Shown here one piece after another: positions 15,541 to 24,059 of a stretch of 64,000 bases of DNA; position 1 is the first letter of the stretch; the number at the start of each line of letters is the position of its first letter. The position numbers and the translations under genes were made by a program. The notes under the pieces were generated by a model that saw nothing but the letters and a program-made list of their open reading frames with translations, did not search any database and was not told the DNA's origin. This DNA comes from Actinomadura rayongensis (GTDB taxonomy: Bacteria > Actinomycetota > Actinomycetes > Streptosporangiales > Streptosporangiaceae): NCBI RefSeq assembly GCF_009831215.1, contig NZ_WUTW01000002.1, positions 1,103,444 through 1,167,443 on the forward strand, given 5' to 3'.

Positions 15541-16764
15541 TCAGACGACGGGACCGTCCGGCGCGGGACCGGCCCGCCGACGTGCCCGCAGCCGGAAGAC
15601 GACGGCGGCCGTCACCGAGGCGACGAGACTCGCGATCAGGACGGACGTCGTCACGTGCGTGAACCGTGCCGCGTCCCCATAGGCCAGGCCGCCGATCAGC
15701 AGGGAGACGGTGAACCCGACGCCCGCGAGAACGGCGACTCCCGCGAGATCGCCCCAGTGCAGTTCCTCCCCGAACGTCGCGAGGCGCAGCCGTACCGCCG
15801 CCCACGCGCCGCCGAGGACGCCCACGAACTTACCGATCACGAGCGCCGCGATCACCCCCAGGGCCACACGGTCCGCGAAGACCGCACGCAGCGCGGGCGC
15901 GTCGAGCGTCACACCGGCGGACAGGAACGCGAACACCGGCACGCACACCCCCGCCGACAGGGGCCGCAGAAGGTGGTCGGCACGCTCGGCGTTGGTCGGA
16001 CGGTCGTCCGGGGTCTCGCGGCACGACGTCAGCATCCCGAGCGCGACGCCCGCAACGGTGGCATGGACGCCGCTGCGAAGAACGAAATACCAGGCCAGCA
16101 CCGCGAGCGGCGCGTACACCAGCGGCGACCTGACCCCTCTCGCCTGGAGGACCGCGTACGCGACGAGGCACAGGACGCCCAGCAGCAACGGCCCCGGACG
16201 CAGCCGCTCGGTGTAGAACACGGCGATGATCGTGATGGCGATGAGGTCGTCCACGACGGCGAGCGTCAGCAGGAACGCGCGCAGGGCGGACGGCGCGCCG
16301 GGGAACGCCACCGCCAGGACGGCCAGCGCGAACGCGATGTCGGTCGCGGTCGGAATCGCCCAGCCGCGCGCCGCACCGCTCGTCCCGGCCGTCACCGCCA
16401 GATAGATCAGCGCCGGAACCGCAACACCGGCCGCCGCCGCAAACACCGGAAGCGCCGCGTCCCTCGGATTGCGCAGCTCGCCGTGCGTCAACTCCTCCCG
16501 CAGCTCCAGCCCGGCGATGAAGAAGAACAGAGCAAGAAGCCCGTCCGACGCCCAGTGCTCGACCGTCATATGAGCGAGCCCAAGCACGCCCGGGCCGAAC
16601 TCCACCAAGCGAAGATGCTCGTAGCCCGTCGCCAGAGGCGTGTTGACCAGCACCAGCGCCGCCAACGCCGCAAGCAGCATCACGACCCCGCCGACGGTCT
16701 CGGTACGCAACGCCTCGGCGACGTTGCGCCGATAGCGCAGACCGATGAATCGGCGTGCCGACAT
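15541..16764 (-). CDS. nhaA: Na+/H+ antiporter NhaA
   Basis: NhaA exchanges two protons for one sodium ion across the inner membrane and protects against salt and alkali. The 407-residue protein has about twelve hydrophobic segments and the family signatures F-F-F-I-A-G-L-E-L-R-E-E, WAIPTATDIAFALAVLA and L-A-V-V-D-D-L-I-A-I, which carry the transport aspartates. The length matches the family (about 390-440). The ATG start follows no strong ribosome binding site. It lies 87 bases upstream of the holin-like gene on the same strand, and an array of short repeats separates it from tadC behind it. Confidence 0.95.
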   Translation of the reverse strand: MSARRFIGLRYRRNVAEALRTETVGGVVMLLAALAALVLVNTPLATGYEHLRLVEFGPGVLGLAHMTVEHWASDGLLALFFFIAGLELREELTHGELRNPRDAALPVFAAAAGVAVPALIYLAVTAGTSGAARGWAIPTATDIAFALAVLAVAFPGAPSALRAFLLTLAVVDDLIAITIIAVFYTERLRPGPLLLGVLCLVAYAVLQARGVRSPLVYAPLAVLAWYFVLRSGVHATVAGVALGMLTSCRETPDDRPTNAERADHLLRPLSAGVCVPVFAFLSAGVTLDAPALRAVFADRVALGVIAALVIGKFVGVLGGAWAAVRLRLATFGEELHWGDLAGVAVLAGVGFTVSLLIGGLAYGDAARFTHVTTSVLIASLVASVTAAVVFRLRARRRAGPAPDGPVV

Positions 16765-16930
16765 GGATCTCCCACAGATCGGACGACAAAGGACCCCGGC
16801 GGCCCCACAGGCTCACACCGGCGCCGACCAGACTTCCCGGCACACCTGCCATCACCGTACCCTCAACGCCCCCATACCCCACATTCCTCACCCCCTCCCA
16901 CAGCCCACGACGACCTCCACGGCCCACCCC

Positions 16931-17173
16931 GGCAGTCCGCAACTCCTCACGACCGTCCAGGGCTCACGACTGACTCCCGCAACTCACCACGGCCTACCGC
17001 GCGTCAGCACGGGACCCCGCGCATCACCACGGGGTACCGCGCATCACCGCTGGACGCCGCAGCTCGCCACAGGCCCCGCAACTCACAACGGGCTCCGCAA
17101 CTCACGACGGGCTCCGCAACTCACGACGGGCTCCGCAACTCACGACGGATTCCCGCAACTCACCACGGGACGC
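16931..17173. repeat. Degenerate 19-20 bp tandem repeat array starting in the tadC stop region
   Basis: About twelve copies of a 19-20 base unit (core CCGCAACTCACSACGG) run head to tail. Three neighbouring copies are exact: 17091-17109, 17110-17128 and 17129-17147. The copy nearest tadC (about 17155-17170) contains the last Trp codon and TGA of tadC, so the array seems to have grown from the gene's 3' end. The copies are contiguous, so this is not a CRISPR array. The remaining 165 bases towards nhaA hold no gene. Confidence 0.8.
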
Positions 17174-17900
17174 CGAGCGACGAGGCCAGGCCCGCGATCG
17201 ACGGAACGATCCCCAGCAGCACGAACGCCGGAAGAAAGCACGCGCCGAGCGGCGCGAGCACATGGACGCCGGCGGCGCGCGCCCGCTTCACCGCCTCCAC
17301 GTGCGCCTCGGCGCGGCGGTCGCGAGCCAGCCGGGTCAGGGACGGCGCCAGCGTCGCGCCGCTCGATGCGGCCCGCGCGACCGTCCGGGCCAGCGGCGCG
17401 AGCACGGGATCCGCCGCCAACGCACCCCACGCGTCCACCGGATCGGCCCCGAGCCGAATACGCGCTGCCACACCGTCGAACTCGTCGCCGAGCGGACCGG
17501 GCAACGCACCGGCGACCGCGCGCACGGCTTCCTCCCAACTCGTCCCCCCGCGCAGACAGGCGGCCAGCAGATCGACGGCGATCGGCAGATCCGCGACGAG
17601 TCGCGCCCGCCGACGCCGCTCATCGGCCGAGCCGAGCCGCCGGAACATCCGCGCCACGCCGAACGCGACACCAAGCCCGACAAACAGCCCCGTCGCACCG
17701 CCCACAACCAGCGCGCCAGTAACCCCGGCGAGCACAACGGCCCCGCGCCGCAACGCCCGATCACGACCCTCGTCCACCGGACGCACGACCTCGACCCGCC
17801 GAGCCGCCCGCCGAACACACCGCTCAGCGGCCCCCACCCCACGCGGCACCAAGAACCCGCTCACGGCGAAGCACCCCACGGCGATCCCCGCAGCAATCAC
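17160..17900 (-). CDS. tadC: TadC-like pilus assembly membrane protein (type II secretion F family)
   Basis: The 246-residue protein has hydrophobic segments at about residues 2-20, 55-85 and 220-240 and a cytoplasmic T2SS-F domain (ADLPIAVDLLAACLRGG near 105, then RAASSGATLAPSLTRLA near 175). TadC-type proteins form the inner-membrane platform of Flp pilus machines together with TadB and the TadA ATPase. A strong GAGGAGGTGAGGAT precedes GTG 17900. In most actinobacteria tadB and tadC abut or overlap; here 569 bases of degenerate repeats separate them. Confidence 0.85.
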   Translation of the reverse strand: MIAAGIAVGCFAVSGFLVPRGVGAAERCVRRAARRVEVVRPVDEGRDRALRRGAVVLAGVTGALVVGGATGLFVGLGVAFGVARMFRRLGSADERRRRARLVADLPIAVDLLAACLRGGTSWEEAVRAVAGALPGPLGDEFDGVAARIRLGADPVDAWGALAADPVLAPLARTVARAASSGATLAPSLTRLARDRRAEAHVEAVKRARAAGVHVLAPLGACFLPAFVLLGIVPSIAGLASSLGVPW

Positions 17901-18469
17901 ATCCTCACCTCCTCAGACTTCCATCCACCAAGATCAACGGCCCAATCACCCACCACCCCGCACAGCGCCTCTCCCACACCAAGCCCCAACCGCCCCGGCA
18001 GCCCCAACCGCTCTGGCAGCCCTAACTGCCCCAAGCTCAGGCAACAGCGCCCGCGACGAACCGGCAGCCCGGCGCTGGCCCGTGACCCGAGCGCGTACCC
18101 GAGCGGGCGCGCCCCTGCGGACCGGACCGGGACGCCAGGCCAAGCCGAGCCGTAACGCAAAGCCGCGTCCGAGCGAGCGCGTCCCCGCCAAACGGATCCA
18201 GAAGCCGATCCCGACCCCAGCCCGTGACGCGAGCGCGCGCCCAAGCAGGCGCGTCTCTACGAACCGGTTCGAGACACCAACCCGGGCCGCCTGGCCGCGA
18301 TGCGGGGCCGCGTCCGAGCGATCGCGTCCCTGCGAGATCGATTCGGACGCCAAGCTGGGGGGCTTGGCCATAGCGCGGAGTCGTGTCAGAGCGGGCCCAT
18401 CCCGGCAAGACGATCCGGACACCGAGCGTGGTCATGGGTCTCTGACTCGAGGTCGTGTCCGTGCGGACG
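17901..18469. repeat. Degenerate ~70 bp tandem repeats between tadB and tadC
   Basis: From the tadB stop (18470) to about 18050, five to six diverged units of about 70 bases follow each other. Each has a C-G-C-G-T-C-C-G-A-G-C-G core followed by a C-C-G-G-A-C-G-C-C-A-type element; examples start near 18120, 18190, 18265, 18330 and 18400. The unit nearest tadB overlaps its last codons. From about 17975 to 18050 a shorter CCCCGGCAGCCCCAAC-type unit recurs. Open frames across it give repetitive Arg/Gly/Ala peptides and are not genes. Confidence 0.65.
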
Positions 18470-19171
18470 TCATCGGACCTCCTCTGCTGCTCGCGCGAGC
18501 CGTCGCGTCCACCACAGGCCCGTCACGTCGAGGGACAGGCCGAGGGTCAGGCATGCTCCGCCGGGGAGCGAGCCGAAGAGGAAGCCGAGCGGGTCGGCGC
18601 CCATTCCGGCCGCCATGGCCAGGCCGAGCAGCGGCAGGGCGGCGAGCAGCCGTGCGGTGGCGCGCGGTCCCGCCAGCTGCGTCGCGATCTCCTGCCGTTG
18701 CGCCTGCTCGTCCCGCAGCGCCTTCGCGAGCCCGTCGAGGACGGAGCCGAGCGTTCCGCCGCGCTCCGCGCCGATCCGCCAGCACGCCGCGAGCAGCCGC
18801 AGTCCCTCCGCGCCGGGTGACGCCGCGAGGTGTTCGAGCCGTGCGAAGGGCGGGTCGGGACCGGACGTCGGCAACTGCCGGGCGACGCGGGGGTCGAGTC
18901 CGGCGACGGCGGTTGCGTACGCGTCGCCGGGCGTCCGCCCGACCGTGAGTTCGGCCGCCATCGCGTCGCACAGTTCGATGACGGCGACGCGCCACCGTTC
19001 GGGCTCGCGACGCCGGTCACGAATGGCGGCGACCCGCGTCCGCGCGGCGTCGGCGATCTCCCCGACGTTCGGCTCATGGCCCAGCGTCCGCGCGAGCCGC
19101 AGGACGGCCGGTCGAGGCCCCAGCAACGTCCAGACCGCTGCGGCCATGCACATCATCACCAGCATGATCAC
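18470..19171 (-). CDS. tadB: TadB-like pilus assembly membrane protein
   Basis: The 233-residue protein has a short N-terminal hydrophobic anchor, a T2SS-F-type cytoplasmic domain (LLAACWRIGAERGGTLGSVLDGLA) and C-terminal hydrophobic segments (LAALPLLGLAMAAGMGADPL and the next stretch). It pairs with TadC as the membrane platform of the Flp/Tad system. GTG 19171 lies 6 bases behind GGAGGG and is preferred over a TTG further up. It is about 80 bases downstream of tadA on the same strand. Confidence 0.85.
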   Translation of the reverse strand: MIMLVMMCMAAAVWTLLGPRPAVLRLARTLGHEPNVGEIADAARTRVAAIRDRRREPERWRVAVIELCDAMAAELTVGRTPGDAYATAVAGLDPRVARQLPTSGPDPPFARLEHLAASPGAEGLRLLAACWRIGAERGGTLGSVLDGLAKALRDEQAQRQEIATQLAGPRATARLLAALPLLGLAMAAGMGADPLGFLFGSLPGGACLTLGLSLDVTGLWWTRRLARAAEEVR

Positions 19172-19250
19172 GGTTTGTCCCTCCAAGTTGCGTCGATGGT
19201 CGAGCCGGGTCGCGCCCCGTCCGCACGACCCGCCGATCGGTGCGCGGAAG

Positions 19251-20423
19251 TCATGACGGCTCTCTCCCGGTCGTCCAGCGGCGGCCGAGACGGGTGGCCA
19301 GTGCGCGGGCGCCGGCGCCGGCGATCACCTCGCCAGCGGCCGTGAACGAGAACGCCGGGATCACCCCGACCAGGCCGTCGGACGCTCGGTCGAGCACACA
19401 GATCTCAGCGACGCGGCGCGCCCCGCCATCCGGCGCCCGGACCAGGTGGACGATCACGTCGAGCGCAGCGGCGAGCTGACTGTGCACGGCCTCCCGGCTC
19501 AGCCCCGCCGCGCACGCCAGCGCCTCCAGCCGCGCGGGAACGTCGGCGGCGGCGTTCGCGTGCAACGTGCCGCAACCACCCTCGTGGCCCGTGTTCAAGG
19601 CGTTCAGCAGGTCCGAGACCTCGATTCCACGCACCTCGCCCACCACCAACCGGTCCGGGCGCATCCGCAGCGCCTGGCGGACGAGATCGCGCAAGGTGAC
19701 GCCGCCCGCGCCCTCGATGTTCGGCGGCCGTGCCTCCAGGCGCACGACGTGCGGATGGTCGGGACGCAGCTCGGCGGAGTCCTCGACGAGGACCATCCGT
19801 TCGCCCGGATCGACGCGCCCGAGCAGACAGCTCAGCAGTGTCGTCTTCCCGGTGCCCGTGCCGCCGGTGATCAAAAAGGCGACCCGGGCGTCGATCAGCG
19901 CGGCGAGCAGGTCCGCGCCCTCCGGCGGGACGGTCCCGGCCGCGACCAGTTCGTCCAGCGTGAACGCGCGGCGGCGCGGAAGCCGCAGCGACAGGCACGT
20001 GCCGCCCGCCGCGACCGGTGGCAGGACGGCGTGGAGCCGCACACCGCCCGGCAATCGCGCGTCCGCGCAGGGCGCCGCGTCGTCCAGGCGGCGGCCGGCC
20101 GTGGCGGTGAGCCGCTGCGCGAGCCGCCGGACGCTCGCTTCGTCCGGGAAGCGCACGCCGGTCCGGGTGAGGCCGTCGCCCGCGTCGATCCACACCTCGT
20201 TCGGCCCGTTGACGAGGACGTCCGTCACGCCGGGCCGCCGCAGCAGCGGTTCGAGCGGTCCGGCCCCGACGAAGTCGGCGTGCAACGAATCGGTGAGGGC
20301 GAGCACTTCGCTGTCCCCGAGCAGCCGGTCCTCGGCCCGCACGGCCGCCGCGACGCGTCCCGCCGTCGGCTCGTCCCCGGTGTCCGCGAGCCGTCCCCGG
20401 ACGGCCTCCGACAATCTCCGCAC
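19251..20423 (-). CDS. tadA: TadA/CpaF-type secretion ATPase
   Basis: This is the motor ATPase of the Tad pilus or secretion machine. The 390-residue protein has the CpaF N-terminal domain (GPLEPLLRRPGVTDVLVNGP), Walker A G-G-T-G-T-G-K-T-T (about residue 187), an Asp box (VLVEDSAELRP) and Walker B with VVGEVRG. The His-box region GHEGGCGTLHA is also present. GTG 20423, 6 bases behind GAGGGAG, is chosen; the frame stays open for 38 more codons upstream (to 20537), so a longer protein is possible. It is preceded by ssd and followed by tadB and tadC, as in Rv3660c-Rv3657c of mycobacteria. Confidence 0.9.
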   Translation of the reverse strand: MRRLSEAVRGRLADTGDEPTAGRVAAAVRAEDRLLGDSEVLALTDSLHADFVGAGPLEPLLRRPGVTDVLVNGPNEVWIDAGDGLTRTGVRFPDEASVRRLAQRLTATAGRRLDDAAPCADARLPGGVRLHAVLPPVAAGGTCLSLRLPRRRAFTLDELVAAGTVPPEGADLLAALIDARVAFLITGGTGTGKTTLLSCLLGRVDPGERMVLVEDSAELRPDHPHVVRLEARPPNIEGAGGVTLRDLVRQALRMRPDRLVVGEVRGIEVSDLLNALNTGHEGGCGTLHANAAADVPARLEALACAAGLSREAVHSQLAAALDVIVHLVRAPDGGARRVAEICVLDRASDGLVGVIPAFSFTAAGEVIAGAGARALATRLGRRWTTGREPS

Positions 20424-20665
20424 GATATCTCCCTCGTCTCGACCCGCACCCGGCGCCCTGTCTGCACGTTCTCGCTGGCATTGGGGGCATTTGGCAATGA
20501 ATGTCTTGTCCATGCGTCCCCACGCGCGTTCGGACATGGCCGTTCGTGATCAGCCCGACGTCCATTGCGCCGACGGCCCATCCGCCCGTCCCCCTCGGTC
20601 CGGCCGCACACGGAATGTCGCAAGTTGACGCCGCGTTCCGGTAGCCGCCGCGACAGATCGCGCGG

Positions 20666-21730
20666 TCAGGCGGCCCTGCGCTGGACGGACGGCACCGATA
20701 TCGGGACCTCCGACAACAGGTAGTCGCAGAGCGCCCGCATCGGACCGCGCCGCAACCCCCGTTCCAGATCGCCGTCCTCCGTCAGGACCGCGAGCCGCTC
20801 GTCGCGCTCCAGCACCCCGGCGGCGGGCAGCGCCACGCACTCCGCCACGATGTCCGGCGTCAGCCCGGCGGGGGACGGCAGCCCGACGACGAGCCGCAGG
20901 TCCGCCGTCAGCTCGGCCAGCTCGGGCGCCCACCGCGCGGCGGCCATCGTCGGCCGGACCTCGGCGGGCACGAGCAGGAACGTCACCGCCGCGGTGCGCA
21001 ACGCCGTCTGGCCGACCAGGTCCGGACGGCGCGGAACGTCCACCACGGTCAGTTCGTAGCCGCGCACGGCCGCGTCCAGCACGGCGGACGCCGCCGCCTC
21101 CGGCACCGGGCCGCCCGGATCGCCGGTGAGCACGGACAGTGCGCCGACCCTGGGCAGCGACTCCCGCAGCAGCGACGCGCTCAGCCGCCCCCGCCGTTCG
21201 GTGAGCCCGGCCCAGCGGACGCCGTCGTCCTCCTCGACACCGAGCATCTGGTCGAGCCCGCCGCCGAGCGGATCGGCGTCGACGAGCAGGGTCCGCGTCC
21301 CGTCGCGGGCGGCGGTCATCGCGAGCGCGGCAGCGAGGACGGTCGTCCCGGCGCCGCCCCGCGCCCCGCACACGCACACCATCACCCCCTCCCCGCCGGC
21401 GGGTTCGGCGCTGGCGGCGAGCGCGTCGACCACGACCGGCTCGTCGGCGGGCAGGACGGCGACCTGCTGCGCGCCGACGTCGACGGCGCGGCGGTACAGG
21501 TCGGGGTCGGGGGCGCGGGCGACGAGGACGACGTCGCTCCGGTGCGGGACGCCCGCCAGGTCGTCGGCGAGGTCGTCCCCGACGAGGACGAGCCCGGGCC
21601 GCCGCCACCCGACCCGGGCCGCCGCGGACTGCCGGACGACCTCGGCCGAGGCGCCCGCCGCGGCGGCGAGTCGGAGCAGGTCGTCGCCGAGCGGGCCGTC
21701 GGCGGTCGCGATCAGCGCGGTGCTGTTCAT
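20666..21730 (-). CDS. ssd: Ssd/CpaE-like septum-site or pilus-localisation ATPase
   Basis: The 354-residue protein has an N-terminal receiver-like domain and a MinD/ParA-type ATPase domain with a deviant Walker A (C-G-A-R-G-G-A-G-T-T-V, about residue 122) and LLVDADPLGGGLDQ. Length and position match actinobacterial Ssd (Rv3660c) and TadZ/CpaE proteins, which place the Tad machinery or influence septum formation. ATG 21730 has a clear CTGGAGGGA ahead of it. The 242-base gap to tadA contains no obvious gene. Which of the two proposed roles applies cannot be read here. Confidence 0.8.
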   Translation of the reverse strand: MNSTALIATADGPLGDDLLRLAAAAGASAEVVRQSAAARVGWRRPGLVLVGDDLADDLAGVPHRSDVVLVARAPDPDLYRRAVDVGAQQVAVLPADEPVVVDALAASAEPAGGEGVMVCVCGARGGAGTTVLAAALAMTAARDGTRTLLVDADPLGGGLDQMLGVEEDDGVRWAGLTERRGRLSASLLRESLPRVGALSVLTGDPGGPVPEAAASAVLDAAVRGYELTVVDVPRRPDLVGQTALRTAAVTFLLVPAEVRPTMAAARWAPELAELTADLRLVVGLPSPAGLTPDIVAECVALPAAGVLERDERLAVLTEDGDLERGLRRGPMRALCDYLLSEVPISVPSVQRRAA

Positions 21731-21857
21731 GATCCCTCCAGGAGGTTCGGAGGGCTCCAGCATCGGACGGCGCGCGGCGCGAGCGAAAGTCCGTCCCCAA
21801 CCTGTGGATAACCGGGTGGGCGGGCCGCTGCCGAACCGCCCACCCGGTCCCAAAATG

Positions 21858-21892
21858 GGCGACCCCCGCCGGGGGGGAGAGCGGGGGTCGCC
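21858..21892. terminator. Strong hairpin in the ssd leader region
   Basis: GGCGACCCCCGC (21858-21869) and GCGGGGGTCGCC (21881-21892) form a perfect 12-bp stem with an 11-base loop, about 130 bases upstream of the ssd start. It may be a terminator for RNA entering from upstream, or a leader structure or attenuator of ssd. No T tract follows on either strand. Confidence 0.5.
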
Positions 21893-22003
21893 GTGCGGTC
21901 CGACTCCGGGGGGGTAGAGCCGGACCGTTTCTCAGGAAAGTCTTAGGGGCGTAGATCACTACGGGCGCACGCCAGTAGTACCTACAGGAGACGCAAAGTC
22001 ACC

Positions 22004-22018
22004 GCCTACAGTGTAGGC
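22004..22018. promoter_or_regulatory. Perfect 7-bp palindrome, possible operator
   Basis: GCCTACA and TGTAGGC are separated by a single G. The site lies in the AT-richer part of the ssd upstream region, about 275 bases from the start codon. The cognate regulator is unknown. Confidence 0.35.
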
Positions 22019-22383
22019 AGATACAACATATGCTGCCCGACTGTTACGACTTCCGTCGAGCCACAATGTCACCCCTGGGGCGACTTTTCTTCTTGATCAG
22101 CGGGATCGGCTGCCCTCCGTGATCGGGAATCTCGGGCACGTCGGACAAATCAACCACGGAACCTATTGATCGTTACCGTCCGCGCCGGGAAAAACAAACG
22201 ATCACCGACCGTGATCACTAAACGGACTGCCACTTCGGCACACTCAGGCACGAACCAGGCGTTTCGCTAGTCAATTCGCCGGGAATTCGCCCAGCTCATC
22301 CGGGATGCCCGAGGCGCCGTCGCCCGCCCCGACCAGCGGGGAAAGCCTTGACCAGCGTCCGGTCAACCCGCTGGACGCCCCGC

Positions 22384-23001
22384 TCAACCGCGGACGTCGA
22401 GACCGAGCGCGACGGCGAGCGCCATCGCCTGCACCGGGTCGATGACCGCGCCCCGCAGCCCGACGGTCGCCGGATCCATCGCCGGCAGTACCGAACCCCG
22501 GAGATCACACCCCGACAGATCCGCCTGATGCACCCACGCCCCCGACAGATCGCAGCGCACCACCGTCGCGCCCGCCAGCCGCGCGCCGGTGAGGTCGGCT
22601 TCGCGCAGCCGGACGTCCGCGAAGTCGGCCCGCCGCAGGTCGGCCCCCGGGAGCCCGACGAACGACCAGTCGCCGCCGCGGACCTTCATGAGGTCGTGCG
22701 AGCAGTCGTCGAACATCGACCCGACGACCTTGCACCCGGTGAACGTCGCGTCGAAGAAGGAGCAGCGTACGAACGTGCAGTTGACGAACGCCCCGTCCGT
22801 GTGCGCGGACACGTTGAACCGGACGTTCCGGAACACGCACTCGGTGAAGACGGCCCCGTCGCCGGCAGCCTCGGTCATGTCGACGTCCGAGAACAGCACG
22901 CGCGTGTGCTCCTCGCCGCTCAGATCGCGCGAGTCCCAGTCGGCGGAGCGGACGGTCGTCTCGGTGGGGGCGGCAGGCGCCCCGGTGCGTCGTTCGGCCA
23001 C
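22384..23001 (-). CDS. Pentapeptide repeat protein
   Basis: The 205-residue protein carries two runs of A(D/N)LXX-like pentapeptides: a Cys/Phe-rich set (FTECVF, FVNCTF, FFDATF, FTGC) at about residues 45-105 and a canonical set (ADLRRADFADVRLREADL) at about 120-165. Such repeats fold into a right-handed quadrilateral β-helix; some family members mimic DNA and protect gyrase, but nothing here shows that role. GTG 23001 is chosen because the repeat domain is complete from there. It lies 35 bases downstream of the Fic-like gene on the same strand. Confidence 0.85.
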   Translation of the reverse strand: MAERRTGAPAAPTETTVRSADWDSRDLSGEEHTRVLFSDVDMTEAAGDGAVFTECVFRNVRFNVSAHTDGAFVNCTFVRCSFFDATFTGCKVVGSMFDDCSHDLMKVRGGDWSFVGLPGADLRRADFADVRLREADLTGARLAGATVVRCDLSGAWVHQADLSGCDLRGSVLPAMDPATVGLRGAVIDPVQAMALAVALGLDVRG

Positions 23002-23036
23002 GCGACCGACCGTACGCGGTACCGGTGACAGACCCG

Positions 23037-23828
23037 TCAGCCGCGCATGAACGCCTCGCAGATGGCCTGCGAGTCGCGTGCGGCGGCGGCCGTCGCGGCG
23101 GCACAGTGCGCCACCCACGCCGCCACCCCGTCCTGACCTCCCGCGGCATAACCGCGCAACGCTTCACCGTAGGCGCCCGACAGTTCGGCATGGCCCGTCT
23201 CGGGCGCGGTGAGCGACTTCGGGTCGAAGCCGCGCGCGACGAGCGTGAGGCGCTGCGCGGCGCGGGCGATGATCCCGTCCCCCCAGCCGAACGGCCGCAG
23301 CGTCGCCAGCTCGCCGTGGACGATCGCCGCTACGACCAGCGCCGGAGCCTTCGTCGGCGCCGTCAGCAGGCCGCTGAGCTGGTCGAGGCGGGCCGCGACC
23401 ACCGCGGGCGGCGGCGGGTCGCCGAGCCCGGCCGGGTCCGTGGACGGCTTGCCCTCGGCGCGCGGACGGCCGAGCGCGTCGGCGTCCACCGCGTCCGCCG
23501 CGGCGAGGACGTGCAGCCGCGCGAGGACCTGGCGGGGGGCCTGCCGCCACGTCTCGGCGAGCGTCCCGAGTTCGGCGGACACCCGCAGGGAGCCCTGCAC
23601 GATGGGGTCGGACGGGTTCTCGGTCGTACGCAGCTCGTCCAACGTGACGGACGCGCCTTCGAGCACGGCGGATGCACGCGCGCCCCTCAGTGCCGACTCG
23701 GTCGATACCTCGGCGCTACGACGCCGCAGGATGCGATGGCCGAGGAGACGGTCGACGGCCTTGCGCGCGTCGGCGACGGCGTCGGCCACACCGGGAAGGT
23801 CCGCAACGGAGGCGAGGGCATCGGTCAC
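23037..23828 (-). CDS. Degenerate Fic/DOC-like protein
   Basis: The 263-residue protein has an N-terminal segment with ARASAVLEGASVTLDELR, as in Fic N-terminal domains, and a later LRPFGWGDGIIARAAQRL that aligns with the Fic core motif H-P-F-x-x-G-N-G-R-x-x-R. The catalytic His and the second Arg-Asn elements are replaced, so AMP transfer by the standard mechanism is unlikely. It may be a structural or regulatory relative. GTG 23828 fits the domain start; the frame is open further upstream. It is divergent from acsA and probably co-transcribed with the pentapeptide gene. Confidence 0.6.
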   Translation of the reverse strand: MTDALASVADLPGVADAVADARKAVDRLLGHRILRRRSAEVSTESALRGARASAVLEGASVTLDELRTTENPSDPIVQGSLRVSAELGTLAETWRQAPRQVLARLHVLAAADAVDADALGRPRAEGKPSTDPAGLGDPPPPAVVAARLDQLSGLLTAPTKAPALVVAAIVHGELATLRPFGWGDGIIARAAQRLTLVARGFDPKSLTAPETGHAELSGAYGEALRGYAAGGQDGVAAWVAHCAAATAAAARDSQAICEAFMRG

Positions 23829-24059
23829 GGTGCAGACCCTATGCGGTTCGCGCCGCCGATCTGACTGCGGGCGGTTGGATAGGCACAGCAGAGAAGGCAA
23901 CAGCCCGGACGGGTGTGGCGCGCATCACATAGCATCCCGTTCGGAGTCAGGAGCCACCGGCGCCCCCGGCCCGCCACAGGGGCGTTGCCTTGTACTGCGC
24001 GCGAACTCCTGTTGGAGTGGGTCGGCCGGGAACTTCACCCTCGTCAGCAAGGAGTACGT

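Larger units (their letters stand above)
21731..22383. other. Long non-coding region upstream of ssd
   Basis: No convincing gene lies in 653 bases between the starts/ends of the minus-strand ssd and pentapeptide genes. GC falls clearly between about 21940 and 22290 relative to the flanks, as expected for a promoter region. It contains a strong hairpin (21858-21892), G tracts (21871-21877, 21883-21887, 21908-21914) and a short perfect palindrome (22004-22018). Confidence 0.6.

Noticed and set aside
16931-17173. Possible CRISPR array at the 19-20 bp repeats
   Set aside because: Copies are directly contiguous with no unique spacers and no cas genes are present in the window.
17901-18469. Possible small gene between tadB and tadC
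   Set aside because: The open frames translate into diverged repeats of a 70-bp unit and lack a ribosome binding site.
13732-18948. Open frame of 1738 codons on the plus strand
   Set aside because: It crosses the hydrolase-DUF309, holin-like, nhaA and tadC/tadB genes in antisense; its Arg/Pro/Gly-rich composition is the usual shadow in high-GC DNA.
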